A DNA stretch of 64,000 bases from Orobanche coerulescens (Eukaryota > Streptophyta > Magnoliopsida > Lamiales > Orobanchaceae). A program made the translations under genes and the position numbers. Shown in pieces: positions 47,502-59,258 of this stretch; the first letter of the stretch is position 1; each line of letters begins with the position of its first letter. The notes beneath the pieces were generated by a model. The model saw only the letters and a program-made list of their open reading frames with translations, did no database searches and was not told the origin of the DNA. The stretch lies in contig CM065814.1 in NCBI GenBank assembly GCA_033398695.1, forward strand, positions 79,068,358 through 79,132,357, written 5' to 3'.

Positions 47502-49731
47502 TGTAATACCCGGTTGTAATTCAGTCATTATCATTCAGTAATTTCATTCGGTAATTTTATTTTTTGGCGGAAGTTCCTCTTAGATACTCTATTGTTACCT
47601 TTTCGTCATTCCGAGAATGATTAATTCTACACTTTTTATCATCCGAGTTCGTCTCGGTGTCGTTCTGTTGAGTTCCGTGTTCTTAAGCGACTTTTCCCCG
47701 TATGAGTCCGACTTTGTAAAATCACCATTAATTTTTGGAAACTCCAAAAATTCTGAATCTCTTAAATATTATATATCATCAAGTTAGCTTTCCAATGGTT
47801 CAAACGGTGAGTCAATCGGAGTCCGAACGAGGGAGTTACGGTCGAAATAGCTAAGACACACACATGTTGCGATTTTGGCCGACCCGCCTGTACCGGGGGC
47901 CGCGGCTCCTGTCGGCAGGGCCGCGGCACACTGCCAAGTCACTGCCACGGCACACTGCCGAGCACTGGGGGCAGATTTCGGCCCTGTGCCGCGGCACACT
48001 CGGCCGGGCCGCGGCACACAGTGCAGTCTGCACTATAACTTCGTTTTTTGAGAAAAAAACTCATTTCTTCATCCTACATCCGAGAGAGAGGGTTTGTCGG
48101 AGAAATTTTCATCATCAATCACTTGAATACTCGATTATTCATCATTTTCATTCGGTTGTGAAGCTCGGATCGTCGATCTAACGCGTGTTCATCGAATCAA
48201 AGTGTTTGGATCTTCAAAGGTAATTTTCTCAAACCTCTTGGATTTCGATTTGTGTTGAGATATGCTGTTTTGGATGTCATAATCATGTTGTATGAAGAGA
48301 TATACATATGATTATGAGTATGTATGAATATTCATCGGATTATTGAAAGGTTATTCAAGAACACTTTGAATATTGAGTTGGATTTGGGGATTTTCGATTA
48401 ATTATTGTTGAAATCACGAATTTGGATATTCATATTGGATTATTGATCGTATTAAAGATGTTTTGTTGGTTTGAAACACTTCTTGGGGATTTGATATTGG
48501 TATTATTGAGGTTTGGTTGTAAACAATCGAAGTTTGGCCTCAACGTGTTCGATATAATGCCCCAATGAACTTGGTTTAGTCGTATCGACGTTTTGAGTTA
48601 GTTATATTCGTGTTTGATTCGTATGTTGAACGGATTGTTGGTAATTGTGTTATTCAAGGTTGTTCGAGCGACCGGTAGTTTCCTTAGGACGTTGTTCGAG
48701 AGAGATTATATCATCACTGGTGTTAAGGTAAGTTAATTCTTACTCAGTTAAAGGGATATTCATTCCTTTCGTTGTTGTTCATTCATAATCATAACTCATT
48801 CATATTGTATTAACCGTATCGAGACTTGTCATTGTCAATTAATCACTTCAGTCACGAGGAACGACGGTTCCAATTATTTCATTGAGCTATCATTCATTTC
48901 ACTGTCATTTCATCTCGGTGAGTCATTATTAATTTCGATGTCACTTTTATTATCTCGTGGCATTCCGGGTCATACTGGCGTGCCGGTTGGTATGTGTAGG
49001 ATTTTCATGTCGGGCACATATTAAGTCGTGTGTTGGTTATTGGCCTCACATTGGACTGTGCACACGAGAAAATCACTTCGTGAGACTGATTAGGTACAAG
49101 ACCACACGTGTATTCGATCGATACTCGATGGTGGCTTGTGCATGGACACATTTCCATCTCGGGCGTAGTGTGGCGCCACCCTTTGAGCCGTACCGTTAGT
49201 TGATTCATACAACATGTTTGATTGCATATGTTTTCAACAAGATTGGGTTATAATCTAACCGATTCATTTTTGATCGAACTTGTGGTTTATACAGCATATA
49301 TATATGATTGTGTTTATTCAACTCTTGAGGATTGTTGTTCTGTGTAACTGACCCCGTTGGGGGATTTTGTTTTTCAGGTCATGGCAAGGCTAAGGCACGG
49401 GAAGATAACGTTGACGGTGAGGAGTCCCAGTGATACTAGTAGGTGGCCCCAGTCCTTTCATTCACCGTGTTTCCTTATTTTATTTCCGCTGCAGATTTCC
49501 GTTTGGATTTTGAGTTCATTCAGTGTTGTATATTTTATCTCCATATAAAATATACTTGTATTCGGTCATTTCCTTGGGTGTGTTGTATGAAACTCCTCAT
49601 CGGAGTAATTAATGATGTAATGTGGTTCGGTACTACATTTACCCTGTGTATTTCATTCATTTTCACTCGCCTGGTGGGTCCCAGTCGGGGGTCCACGGCA
49701 CTGTAATATCCACCTAGTTTGGGGTGTTACA
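47502..49731 (+). repeat. 3' LTR of element H
   Basis: 2230 bp, TGTAATACCCGG to GGTGTTACA, closely matching 17270-19516. The CCGCGGCAC cluster (about 47897-48022) is one unit shorter than in the 5' LTR. Followed by the target copy TTGTC. Confidence 0.92.
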
Positions 49732-50322
49732 TTGTCGATCACCGATTTGTTGGAATGAGGCATCCGATTTGGTCGGGACCGAGCCGGATATCGTTTTAGA
49801 GACGAGGCGGAAGATAGAATTAATTCGGGAACGGATGTTGACTTCCCAGATTCGACAGAAGTCATATGCCGATGTCCGTCGTTAATTGTTGGAATTCGAG
49901 GTGGGAGACCACATTTTGCAAAAGGTGTCGCCGACGAGGGGAGTTTTCCGTTTCGGGAAAAGGGGAAGTTGAGTCCGAGATTTATTGGACCCTTCGAGAT
50001 TCTTGAGTGAGTCGGTGGGTTAGCATACTGTTTGGCGTTACCCTCAGCCCTGAGTCATGTTCATAGCGTTTTTCATGTTTCCCAGCTGAGGAAATATGTC
50101 CCGGATCCTAGTCACGTCATCGATTATGGTGAGATTGATGTCGCCGAGGATATTACTTTTGAGGAGCGTCCTTTGAAGATTTTGGAGCATCGTGAGAAGC
50201 GACTGAGGCATAAGACCATCCCTTTGGTCAAGGTGCATTGGTCGAGACATGGTGTCGAGGAGACAACTTGGGAAACCGAGGATAGCATGCGTGCTAGGTA
50301 CCCTGAGTTGTTTGTTTCTTAA
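49732..50322 (+). pseudogene. Element E integrase C-terminus and chromodomain
   Basis: Resumes E integrase after H (RSPICWNEASDLVGTEPD). Stops include TAA at about 49883, and there is a one-base loss in an A run at about 49958 shared with element F. From 50032 the frame is open: LSHVHSVFHVSQLRKYV, then a chromodomain with KTIPLVKVHWSRHGVEETTW, to the stop at 50320. Confidence 0.88.
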
Positions 50323-50357
50323 GTTTCGGGACGAAACTTATTTTTAGAGGGGTAGAA
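50323..50357 (+). other. Polypurine tract of element E
   Basis: TTCGGGACGAAACTT and TTTTTAGAGGGGTAGAA directly before TGTAATATCCG of the 3' LTR. Confidence 0.85.
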
Positions 50358-51692
50358 TGTAATATCCGTATTTTTCTTTTCCCGGTATTTTACATTTTTC
50401 GGTGTATTTCTCGTTTGTAGCGACCCTCGTGTATCTTTCAGTGTATTTCTTCCGTCATCTATTGATCTGATTCTCGTAATTGTTATGCGGAACTGCCGTT
50501 TCGGGGTTGCCGTGGATCCATTTTATGTTATGCGTTTAGAGATGTTCCGTTTGATGTTTCGTTCATATTCCGTGCTTAGCGCGCGTTAATTTTTTCTGCA
50601 TAGCGCACGCTAGAGATCCCTTAGTAGCGCACGCTACGTCTGCTTCGTAGCGCGCGCTAGCGAGCTAGCCATGGGAGTGGCCGTTCAGATTCCAGCCCTC
50701 TGGACTAGCGGATTAGCGTACGCTATGTTGTCTAGCGCACGCTAATGTCGGGGGACTTGCGCACACTAAGATGTCCGGTAGCGTGCGCTAGCGTGACTGT
50801 CCAGTACTGGACAGTTTGTTCTGGACTCGTTCAGGTGCCCAGGTAGCGCATGCTATAGCTCGATAGCGCGCGCTACCGACTCGTTGTTAGCGCACGCTAA
50901 ATAGTAGTAGTGCACGCTAACGGTCCAGGACAGTGAGTTATGGACTGTGAAATAACTGGGTAGCGCACGCTAACCCTTAGCCGTTTGCGCATGCTATTCC
51001 GTTTGGCTATATATACCCAGGAGCTGACCTTGGACGGATCTAATTCTCATTTCGCCTCCTTTCTCCGCGGCTTTGGTGATTTTGGGCGATTTCTTGGCGA
51101 TTTCTTCCTCCAATCATCTCAACCATCATCTTCCTTGAGTTCTTGGTGTATTATAACAACATCAACACGAATCTTTCATCCTAATCCAAGGTAAATATTC
51201 TTAGAACCCTACTTTTGAGTAAATTGGGGGTTTTCGGGGTTTTCTTCGATTCATTCCATACGGTTGATTAATTCATGTTGAATATGATTAATCTTGCTAG
51301 TATTCTTGTTTTCCTTACGGATTCATTGTATATTTCATGGTTGTTGCGTATTCGAGAGGGTTCGGTTGTGGTCCGCCCTCGTACTTATTTTTATACGAAT
51401 ATACATGAATCGTATGCGGGTTTTCGGGTGTATTCCATTTCCGTATTCATTTAGAGTTGGTTGTGATTATGTTCTTCGAATCGTTATGCTCGGTTTCGTT
51501 GGTTCCTAGCGTTCGTCGGTGATTTTCCTTTCCGTTCGTTGCGTCATCGATTATTCGAGGCAAGTATTTTTGGAAACCTTTATGCTTAACGTGAAATGGT
51601 AATGTATATTGTGTGTGATTTGCTCACCTCGGTAGGGTCCGATGGGGCCTCGGGGAAATCTATGACTTCACTCTGGATTCACGAGTTTGTTT
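50358..51692 (+). repeat. 3' LTR of element E, left part
   Basis: TGTAATATCCG start, palindrome array at about 50577-50995, an 18-bp palindrome CTGTCCAGTACTGGACAG at 50798, and TATATATA at 51008. It is interrupted at 51692 by element K; the right part is 59271-60000. Confidence 0.9.
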
Positions 51693-51715
51693 CACTACAA
51701 CAAAAAGAGGCATTG

Positions 51716-51950
51716 ACAACGTTTTTTTTAACAACGTTTTTAAAAAAACGTTGTCATTTAGGTTTTCAACAACATTTATTTTAAAAACGTTGTAGTATTT
51801 CTCTTTTGACAACGTTTATAAAAGAAACGTTGTGGTAACGAAAATAGACAACGTTTAGCGAAGAAACGTTGCACTATATTACAACGTTTAATTGTTAAAC
51901 GTTGTGAAAACAGATATACTACAACGTTTTTTTATAAACGTTGTGTTATT
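51716..51950 (+). repeat. Left subterminal repeats of K
   Basis: A dozen or so ACAACGTTT and AAACGTTGT words in alternating orientation, many forming short hairpins around AACGTT; likely transposase-binding sites by analogy with CACTA elements. Confidence 0.85.
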
Positions 51951-52256
51951 GTTTCTCGCCTGGAAAGATCTCCACAAAAGGCTTTAGCCGGGTCTAGCCC
52001 TGATAAATATCCCCTATTCGCAAACAAACGGTGCAGGGAAATGGGTGCAAAGGCGAATTTAAGACCGTGAAGAAAGCCTCTGCCCTTCTTTCGCTTCCAA
52101 AGACGCAGCCTCGATTTTCTCGGTATTTTGTTTTCACGCTTACTAATTTATCTTCCGAACACGATGCAATGTTAATTACTTTTGTGTATGTATATTAAGT
52201 TTGTAAGAGGTATGCATATGTAATGGGGTTTGGTGATTTATTATTAAACATAGCCA
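51951..52256 (+). other. Unassigned sequence in K
   Basis: Includes a GC-richer stretch (about 51957-52140) with no recognised coding similarity; it may be upstream sequence captured with the following exon, but nothing proves it. Confidence 0.3.
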
Positions 52257-52522
52257 TTTGGAGGGTGGTCCAAGGAACCTTCCGAGGGATCAAGATAGAG
52301 AGAATAAAGCAACAGCTTTGTATATTGGGAGAATCCACATGGGTTTTATGAAAATGAGATGGAAGGTTTGTTGTACGTGTCCTTTTTGCATTTACATTCC
52401 GTCTATTGATTTTTGCGGTATTTTTGCTATCGAGCATGCCCATGACTATACCGATGTTGGTTTTGGCCTTTTTTAAACAAATTTGGTACTGTTAAGAGAC
52501 TCGAATTGCAAGAAATAAGAAG
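52257..52522 (+). pseudogene. NIFK-like RRM nucleolar protein fragment, two exons
   Basis: Exon 52257-52365 reads GGPRNLPRD, then NKATALYIGRI, and after one lost base HGFYENEMEG, ending GGAAG|GTTT. Exon about 52469-52522 reads FFKQFGTVKRL and, after a one-base shift, RIARNKK, ending at AAG|GTCGAT. This is the first part of the RRM of plant homologues of MKI67 FHA-domain-interacting nucleolar phosphoprotein (LYIGRIPHGFYE is characteristic), which works in ribosome biogenesis. The N-terminus and the rest of the RRM are missing, and the frameshifts make it non-functional. It is a captured fragment inside K. Confidence 0.75.
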
Positions 52523-53141
52523 GTCGATCCTACCCCCTCACCACCCCCACCACCACACACACACACAAATTTTAAGCTTAAATTGTGTTGGTTATTTGAT
52601 TTTCAACCAAGACTCATATTCTTGTTTTCCGTTGTAAGTGAATTATAGTTCCTTGCATTGGTAGGAGACTATATTATTCATTCGACTAACATAGCTTTTA
52701 GATTGACAATGGTTGAACTTTCGGTTACTATGTGGAAGTTTACTATCTGTCAATTCTCTAGGTCTTGTACTAAACTTGAATATGTTAATTGCATAGGGAT
52801 TTTTTTATTCTTTTGGTTGGGAATGGGTAAATACAAGGAAATGTGAGATTGTAATTGTTGGGTCGCCATAGAAGGGATGTGTTCACGTGCATCTATTTAG
52901 TACGAGAGTTTCACGTGCATGTTGGGTAAGTTGAGGTGCCGTTTTGCCTTTGTCTGGTACAAGAATCGTCCCAAAGGTGTGATGAATGTGTATGCCCAAT
53001 ATGAAGTTAATTATGGGAAGATGAAAACTAGAGTAAGGGCATAATAATATTAGCCGCACTGTGCACGCGTCAAGAAGCGCCATTTTGTTGTCGGTGTCAT
53101 TTTGTTGTACGGTGTTATTATTATTTTATGTTTTATGTTTT

Positions 53142-53318
53142 GAGGGTGAGCCTTGGTGCAAGAGTGAGTTGCTCCACCGGTGACCTACACTTCACAGTTC
53201 GAGTCGTGGAAATGCCTCTTTGCGTAAATGCAAGGGAAAGGTCACGACATATACGTTCACTCTCCCCGCATCCGCACTAGCCGGGTAGCGCTTTTGCCAA
53301 CAGGTTTTCCCTTCTTTT
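53142..53318 (+). mobile_element. Au-like SINE
   Basis: Begins GAGGGTGAGCCTTGGTGCAA and contains a pol III B-box-like AGTTCGAGTCGTGGAAA with the 'CCTCTTTGC...AAATGCA' middle characteristic of the tRNA-derived Au SINE family of angiosperms. The 3' part (CCGGGTAGCGCTTTTGCC) is diverged. Target duplications were not clear. It lies inside K. Confidence 0.75.
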
Positions 53319-53550
53319 CCGTGCCTTCTTGGGCATTTGTTGCGTTTCTTCCTTGTAAGCTACATGTTGCATTAGATAGCAATTTAAGGTCCTCTTAGCT
53401 CTCTCCACTGGGATATAATTCAATTTAGTACTGGCTTCATGACACTTCACTTATGCTTTGGTACTTTGGACTTCCGATTTGTTGTAGTTACTTTACCAAA
53501 ATTCAAAACCCCAACTTAACCTCACATCAGCTCTTGCTAGCGCCACTAAT

Positions 53551-53752
53551 GTTGTGTTTTGATTTTTGGTTGTTTTCCTTTTCTTTAGCTACTTTGATGT
53601 TTCTTGACAAATTAAAGATACACATAAATTCGGACAGGCAAACGCCAGTTATGTGGTCTTTTGATTTTTGGTTATTTTCCTTTCCTTTAGCTACTTTGAT
53701 GTTTCCTGACAAATTAAAGGAACACACAAATAAGGACAAGTATGCAATAGTA
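53551..53752 (+). repeat. 102-bp tandem duplication in K
   Basis: The segment starting GATTTTTGGTTGTTTTCCTT (53561) recurs at 53663 with a few changes. A separate GGGGTATATTGGTGCA word recurs at about 53760 and 53819. A 145-residue open frame runs across this (53453-53890) but resembles no known protein and is probably chance. Confidence 0.7.
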
Positions 53753-55310
53753 TTTTATGAGGGGTATATTGGTGCAAGTTTCCCGCTGAAGATAATGTTA
53801 TTCCTTTGTGCCTCTGAGGGGTATATTGGTGCACGTTCCCCACTTTTTTGGAGCTTCGTGAATTTCTATACCAAGACATTGGCGATATAGTCTCTCTTCA
53901 TGCTTTGATTGTTTGGATGACCTGTGAATCTGCGTTGGAGATCATTCTAGTGTATACGCAATACGGCATGAGAACAATTCTTATGGGTTCAAGTTTCCTT
54001 GCTATTTGTTTATAGTGATGCATGCAACAAAATGAGAATGAGATGTCCGTCAAAATTACGCTAATGTTGTATATAAGTTGATATTTGACCCATTTGGGAA
54101 AAAATAGCGACTAGAATAATTTATAGGAAACGAAGTTTAATAGATGCTTTTTGGCTGAGGAGTTTCTCTGTAAAGAGTGAATCAAAGTTCCTCAAAACTT
54201 ACTAATGTTAGCAACAGACTTCACTTTTACATAGTCCTTAATGCAATGTGATATCTCTTTGTGTGGTCCTCTCTTCGCTTCCATGCATGTCAAATGTTTT
54301 TGTATTCCTGTTTACTCCATGGAGAGTGCATAACAACATTGATAATGTCGATTTGCATACCTTATTGTAGGAATTCATTCAGACTTTTTTTTTTCTAGAT
54401 TATGCACCTGTTCATGCATACAACGTATATGACCACTTTTCTGTGGTTTAATCTTATGTCAAATATTCATCTATGCTTTCTGGAAAGAGTATAACAACAA
54501 TGCTTTATTCTAATGCAAAGTGATGTAAAGCTTCATTGGTATTATTCTACATGGAGACAAGGCATGTGAGTTATCCATTCCTTTTCCTATATTGATTTCT
54601 TTGTTATCTTTCCTTCTTCTCAGACAGGGAAATTTCTTGTGGGTATTTATTAGGACTTCTATTTTGGATTTCTATTTTGATGCACAATATGTGTCCTATG
54701 TTGGTTTATTGCTAAACATTTAGAACTTGGTATTACTTGTTTTTTTAAGATGTTTGCCCGACTTATTAACTAACCCCTTTTTAACTCCGCCAATGCAATT
54801 GTTGTATATTGCATTGCATTGCGATCCCAAGCCGGATAAAGGAGGAGGGGAAAGGTATGTGAGCATATAAATCAAGGGTCGATTGCATGGTTATAGGTAA
54901 TTGATATTACACCTTCTTACTTATTATTGTGTTTTAATTGACCATGTGTAAGTATATATCTCAAATTTTTGGCGGTGTTGAATCATTTACACTTGATTTT
55001 AAAGGGAAAGAATGGAAGGGCGTTCTTAAAGAGTATAGTCTGCTTTGTGACTTTCTGTGTTTAGGTTTGAAAGAGCGATATGTGTTAGCCGTGGTTTGTG
55101 AATTTTCAAGACTAGAGTAACAGATTCCTAATAGCAGTAGTAGAGGATAAGAGTTTCACCTTATTGTTTTCTTCGATTTTCTCTTGTTAATTTACTAGGA
55201 TTTCAGTGGAATTCCTTTCAAATAGAGTTCTGTGAGCTCTTTGTTATGTTGGTTCAAGTCTGTGAAATTTTGTTCATTTTCATAAATCTTGTTCCTTTTC
55301 ATATTCAAAG
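53753..55310 (+). other. Unassigned K interior
   Basis: AT-rich sequence without recognised exons. A short GATCCCAAGCCGGATAAAGG segment at about 54821-54850 resembles a motif seen in dispersed plant repeats. Much of this may be intron or upstream sequence of the HDR fragment. Confidence 0.35.
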
Positions 55311-56508
55311 AGCTACCGGGAAAAGATAGATCCGATGCTAGTTGTTGGAGGTTGGAACTCAAGCAACACTTCTCACCTACAAGAAATTGCGGAGGAACGT
55401 GGAATTCCGGCATATTGGGTTGATAGCGAAAAGAATAGACCACAGGAATAAAATTATATACAAGTTGATGGTACGTCTTTTAATTATTCTACGTTTGCGA
55501 AACATTCTTTGATCGTGTATATTCCGTATAAAGACGGTGAGTTGGTGGAGAAAGAGAACCGGCCGCCGAGGGTCCGGTCACAATTGGCATTACATCTGGT
55601 GCATCGACACTGATAAGGTGATTAGTCTTAGTTATTGATTTTTATTTCGGTCCAACTTTATTGAGCTTTATTGGAATTTGAAAAGGATTGTTTACGGAAT
55701 GTACCACGAAGTTTGGTCTAATTACCAAAAAAAAAAGACCTGTGTCTTTCAAAATAAAATTTACTTTTTCTTTTTCTTACAACTTATACCCTCAACAAGG
55801 GGCATTTGTAATGAAAATGGTTTTTATAGTTTTGAAAGATCATTGTTTCTTGGGCTTCTCTACAAGGCAATTTATTTGTCTTTTATAAACAAATGGATTA
55901 GAATATATTGATGGATGGTTCTTTGCACAATGGTGGTACACTATTATGGCGTAAATTCGCATGAAATGTGTTGAAAGTTAGAATTTTGGTAAAATGGATT
56001 AGGTGATAGATCGCACACCGCACAAAGACGATTGCACAAAGATTATTTTACAATCGTAAAAATTACTCGCATATTTTTTTCGAGAATGTTTCAAACTAAT
56101 TTGTAAATGCTTGACCTTTTGTATCTCAACATTGCAATAGAATTTAACATTACGCATTTTATAAGGTACACTTTACGTCAAGGCGACTAGGATGCTGACA
56201 AGAGAAAACCCCTTGTTTCTTTTTCTTTTTCTTTTCTTCTCTCTTTTTTTTTTTTTGGTTGTTAGGCCAAACTCAAGGGCGGTTATCTAATTATCCCTTT
56301 AAGAAGCTTAATAACAAACGTCGTTACTCGCTTGTGGATTTGCACAGTTGCTATGTACTATGGAACAATCTTCTGTACACACAATGTACACGGCAACTAA
56401 TATCTTTTATTTATTTATGTATGTTTGGAATGGTTCTTATCCGGGTTGTAGAAGATGTTCTTGTTAAGGTCTTTGAAACAAAGCGTGATTGGCTCTTGCA
56501 ATCGGCAT
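55311..56508 (+). pseudogene. HDR: HDR/ispH 3' fragment (hydroxymethylbutenyl diphosphate reductase)
   Basis: Three plus-strand exons of the last plastid MEP-pathway enzyme, the iron-sulfur reductase that makes IPP and DMAPP. Exon 55311-55470 has [20 protein letters not shown] and [12 protein letters not shown], then a frameshift before NKIIYKLM, and ends ATG|GTACGT. Exon about 55534-55617 has ELVEKEN, a shift, then GPVTIGITSGAST, ending AAG|GTGATT. Exon about 56446-56508 has VVEDVLVKVFETKRDWLLQSA and the natural stop. These are the C-terminal third of the protein, including the SGAST substrate-binding loop; the N-terminal exons and transit peptide are absent. Intron positions are kept, so it was captured from genomic DNA, not from mRNA. 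Confidence 0.9.
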
Positions 56509-57831
56509 AAAGCGCCTTAGGTCGGCATTGTTGCAACCGACATTAAAAGTTTGCTTTGATTACCTCGGATCTATACGATACACTCCATATTTAGGCCCGG
56601 TGGATGATGAAGAAATATTGTTGTCGTGATTACGTCAAATCTGCGATACACTCAAAATAGTTTGCGGTTGTATTTATAAATGTCATGTAATAGTAAGGTT
56701 CTAGTCAAAAGTTCTTTTTCATCTGTTGATGCAGTTTATTTCATTGAATTTGTTGGTTTAAGTTTAGGATTTATCAATAATTTTCACATTTTTTTGTACC
56801 AAGTATGTTGTAATTTCAGGTGTGGGTAAGAGTTGATTTTGTATCAACGGTCAAAGTTGAAAAACTCGTTAACGTCTAGTGCTAAGTGAAGGTGACAAAA
56901 AGATGGTACCAAAACGTGTCGGTAGATGGGATGACCCGTATCCTATTTCGTTAATCTCGGGTATTACATCTAATTCTGTACATTTTCGTATATCCTTTCT
57001 CTTGTATCACGATTCACAACCGTCTCTCATTTTTAGTCTTGTCTAGTTAGATGTGGATAGCGACCTCGATATTGTATATATTCGGTAGTTTTATGATCTC
57101 CTCTCTCTCTATTTGCTCCGATTCGTCTTCATGAGATTGCCAAACTAATTCATAACATTCATCCACTGATCCCTTTCATAAAATTCAAGTAAATGTTTGA
57201 TATGATTCGTTTTCCTGAGACATTTTCATGTTTTAATGGCGAAATGGTGAGTTGTAGCCGCGTGATATTGATTTCATGTTCTTTTGTCTTAGGAATGTTT
57301 TTGTAGTTAACATTTATCTATTTGCTCAAATTTACTAAAGATATGGCTCAACATCCCTGTCTGGTTTTACCGTTTTGGCGTTGATTACCGGAGAGACTAG
57401 CCGAGAGAACTATTTTCTTTAGTTGCTAATCAAATGGTGACGAATCTGGACATATATGTGTTTTCCTAATTTGCATTTACGCAATTATTGTGCTCCAATT
57501 CTGTACATATATATTCGTATATCCTTTCTCTTGTATCACGATTCTACAACCGTCTCTCATTTTTGTCTTGTCTAGTTAGATGTGGATATGCGACCTTGGT
57601 ATTCTATATATTCGGTAGTTTTATGATCTTCTCTCTCTCTCTATCTCCAATTTGTCTTCATGAGATTGCCAAACTAATTCATAGCATTCATACACTGATC
57701 CATTTCATCATCTCATGGTTTGATAAATGTTTATAAAATCCACATATGAACTTCGATGCTATAGAGGATGTTCGTTTTGGTGTGACAAATGTTGTTTAGC
57801 GCGTTTTAACGTCTAGGCTTTTCTGACTTCT
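56509..57831 (+). repeat. K interior with about 215-bp direct repeats
   Basis: About 56965-57185 and 57487-57710 are close copies (both contain ATCCTTTCTCTTGTATCACG and TTCATGAGATTGCCAAACTA), offset by about 525 bases. No exons recognised between the HDR stop and the DMC1 exon. Confidence 0.75.
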
Positions 57832-58374
57832 CATGGAATTAATCTGGAGATGTGAAGAAACTTCAAGATGCGGGGATCTTTACTTGCAATGGTCTAATGA
57901 TGCATACTAAGAAGGTATGCTCTGGTTAAATAACTCGAGCTTTTGGATTATTTAAACATTGGGTACATCGGTAACTGCTTATACAATAATATATAGAGCT
58001 TGGCTGTGATCAAGGGACTTTCTGAGGCTAAAGTTGACAAGATATGTGGGGCTGCTGAGAAGATAGTGGTAAGGACTTTAGATCATTAATCTGAGTTACT
58101 TTTTCTTCTTGTTTCGTTTCTTCTATCTCTCACACTTCCTTGATTTTTCTTATCTTAGAATTTTGGCTATATCACTAGAAGCGGATCCTTATAACTTAAA
58201 ACATATATGGGTTAGATAACCCAAAATTGGTGTTTATTAGCCTACTGAAGTAAATTTCTGGAGTTTGGTTTGTGCAATTGAGAGTGGCATCATATTTTAT
58301 TCTATGTTTTGTGAAGAGAAATGCGGTTATCAACATCACTACCGGAAGCCAGACATTAGATGAACTCTTGGGAG
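57832..58374 (+). pseudogene. DMC1: DMC1 meiotic recombinase fragment, four exons
   Basis: Exon 57832-57914 reads DVKKLQDAGIFTCNGLMMH and TKK, ending AAG|GTATGC. Exon about 57998-58068 reads IKGLSEAKVDKICGAAEKIV, ending GTG|GTAAGG. A short exon at about 58160-58196 reads NFGYITRSGS with a stop. Exon about 58317-58374 reads VINITTGSQTLDELLGG. The CNGLMMHTKK wording separates DMC1 from RAD51. These are the N-terminal helix-hairpin-helix region up to just before the Walker A of the RecA core, which is missing. DMC1 forms strand-exchange filaments in meiosis. It is non-functional: no start, a one-base loss before DVKK, a stop, and no ATPase core. Confidence 0.9.
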
Positions 58375-58383
58375 GTATATCTT

Positions 58384-58735
58384 GCTTTCATATGTCTTCA
58401 TTTGTGGCTTCACTTGGCTGTTTCATCGGCGTACTTGGCCGAGCTGTGGGGAGCCAGGGAAGGTCTGACACTCGCCATCAGCAAAGGAGTAACATCTCTT
58501 GAGCTGCAAATGGATTCAGTCGTTATTGTTAATTGCTTGAACAGGAACGAGCCTGGAAGCACGGCGGGGAGGCAGCAGCTTGTGCGAAGAATAAGACGGC
58601 TTATTGCGTCCCTCTCCAATGTTCGTATCATCCACATCTACCGAGAGGCCAACAAAGTTCCGACAAGCTTGCAAATATGGGGTGCCCTCGTAGTCGTTAT
58701 TTCTTTGTTTATTTTGCGTGTGCCCTGTATTGATT
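58384..58735 (+). pseudogene. RNase H-like (RVT_3 type) domain fragment
   Basis: An open frame containing YLAELWGAREGLTLAISKGV, LELQMDSVVIVNCLNRNEPG and VRIIHIYREANKV, then a one-base shift into DKLANMGC. This is the plant RNase H-like fold found in LINE-derived and stand-alone genes, with the catalytic Glu (AELWG) and Asp (QMDS) retained but the first beta-strand Asp not seen. It follows the DMC1 fragment directly and in the same orientation. Confidence 0.8.
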
Positions 58736-58847
58736 TATGTTCATGAGGACTTGAAGTGAGTAAGAAGTCCATTGACACACTTTATTGTAGTAGGTGCAAT
58801 AGGTGAATTTGGGGGTGGATATTTTTTTTAGAAAAATAACTTTATAC

Positions 58848-59258
58848 AACGTTTATGTAAAACGTTGTGAATAATCAAAGACAACATTTTTACAAACGTT
58901 GTGGAAGTGGATATTTTTTTAGAAAAATAACTTTCTACAACGTTTTACATAAACGTTGTTAATACTAAAAGACAACGTTTTTTCAAACGTTGCGGAACTT
59001 ATTAACAACCTTTTCAGAACGTTGTCAATAAGAAAGGACAACGTTTACGTAAACGTTGTTGAAGTTAGTAACAACGTTTTGTAAACGTTGTTAAAGGTTT
59101 TTAACAAAAAACGGGATCGCTATTACAACAACGTATCCGCAACGTTTAAAAAACGTTGTCATAAAGATGGACCTAAGACAACGTCGGATAATACAACGTT
59201 TTACGAAACGTTGTCAAACACTAATTACAACGTTTAAAAAACGTTGTTAAAGACCTTT
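58848..59258 (+). repeat. Right subterminal repeats of K
   Basis: About twenty ACAACGTTT/AAACGTTGT words in both orientations up to the right terminus. A segment with GGATATTTTTTTAGAAAAAT is duplicated within it (about 58818 and 58910). Confidence 0.85.

Larger units (their letters stand above)
17270..49731 (+). mobile_element. Element H: Ty3/gypsy Tekay-like chromovirus, second layer
   Basis: Bounded by TGTAATATCCGG (17270) and GGTGTTACA (49731) with target duplication TTGTC at 17265-17269 and 49732-49736. It sits inside E integrase. It has its own LTR family, primer site, gag and pol. Its reverse transcriptase is interrupted by F-family DNA between 22362 and 45218. Confidence 0.92.

Noticed and set aside
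53453..53890. 145-residue open frame in element K
   Set aside because: It spans a tandem duplication of AT-rich DNA, has no recognisable domain and lacks supporting splice or start context.
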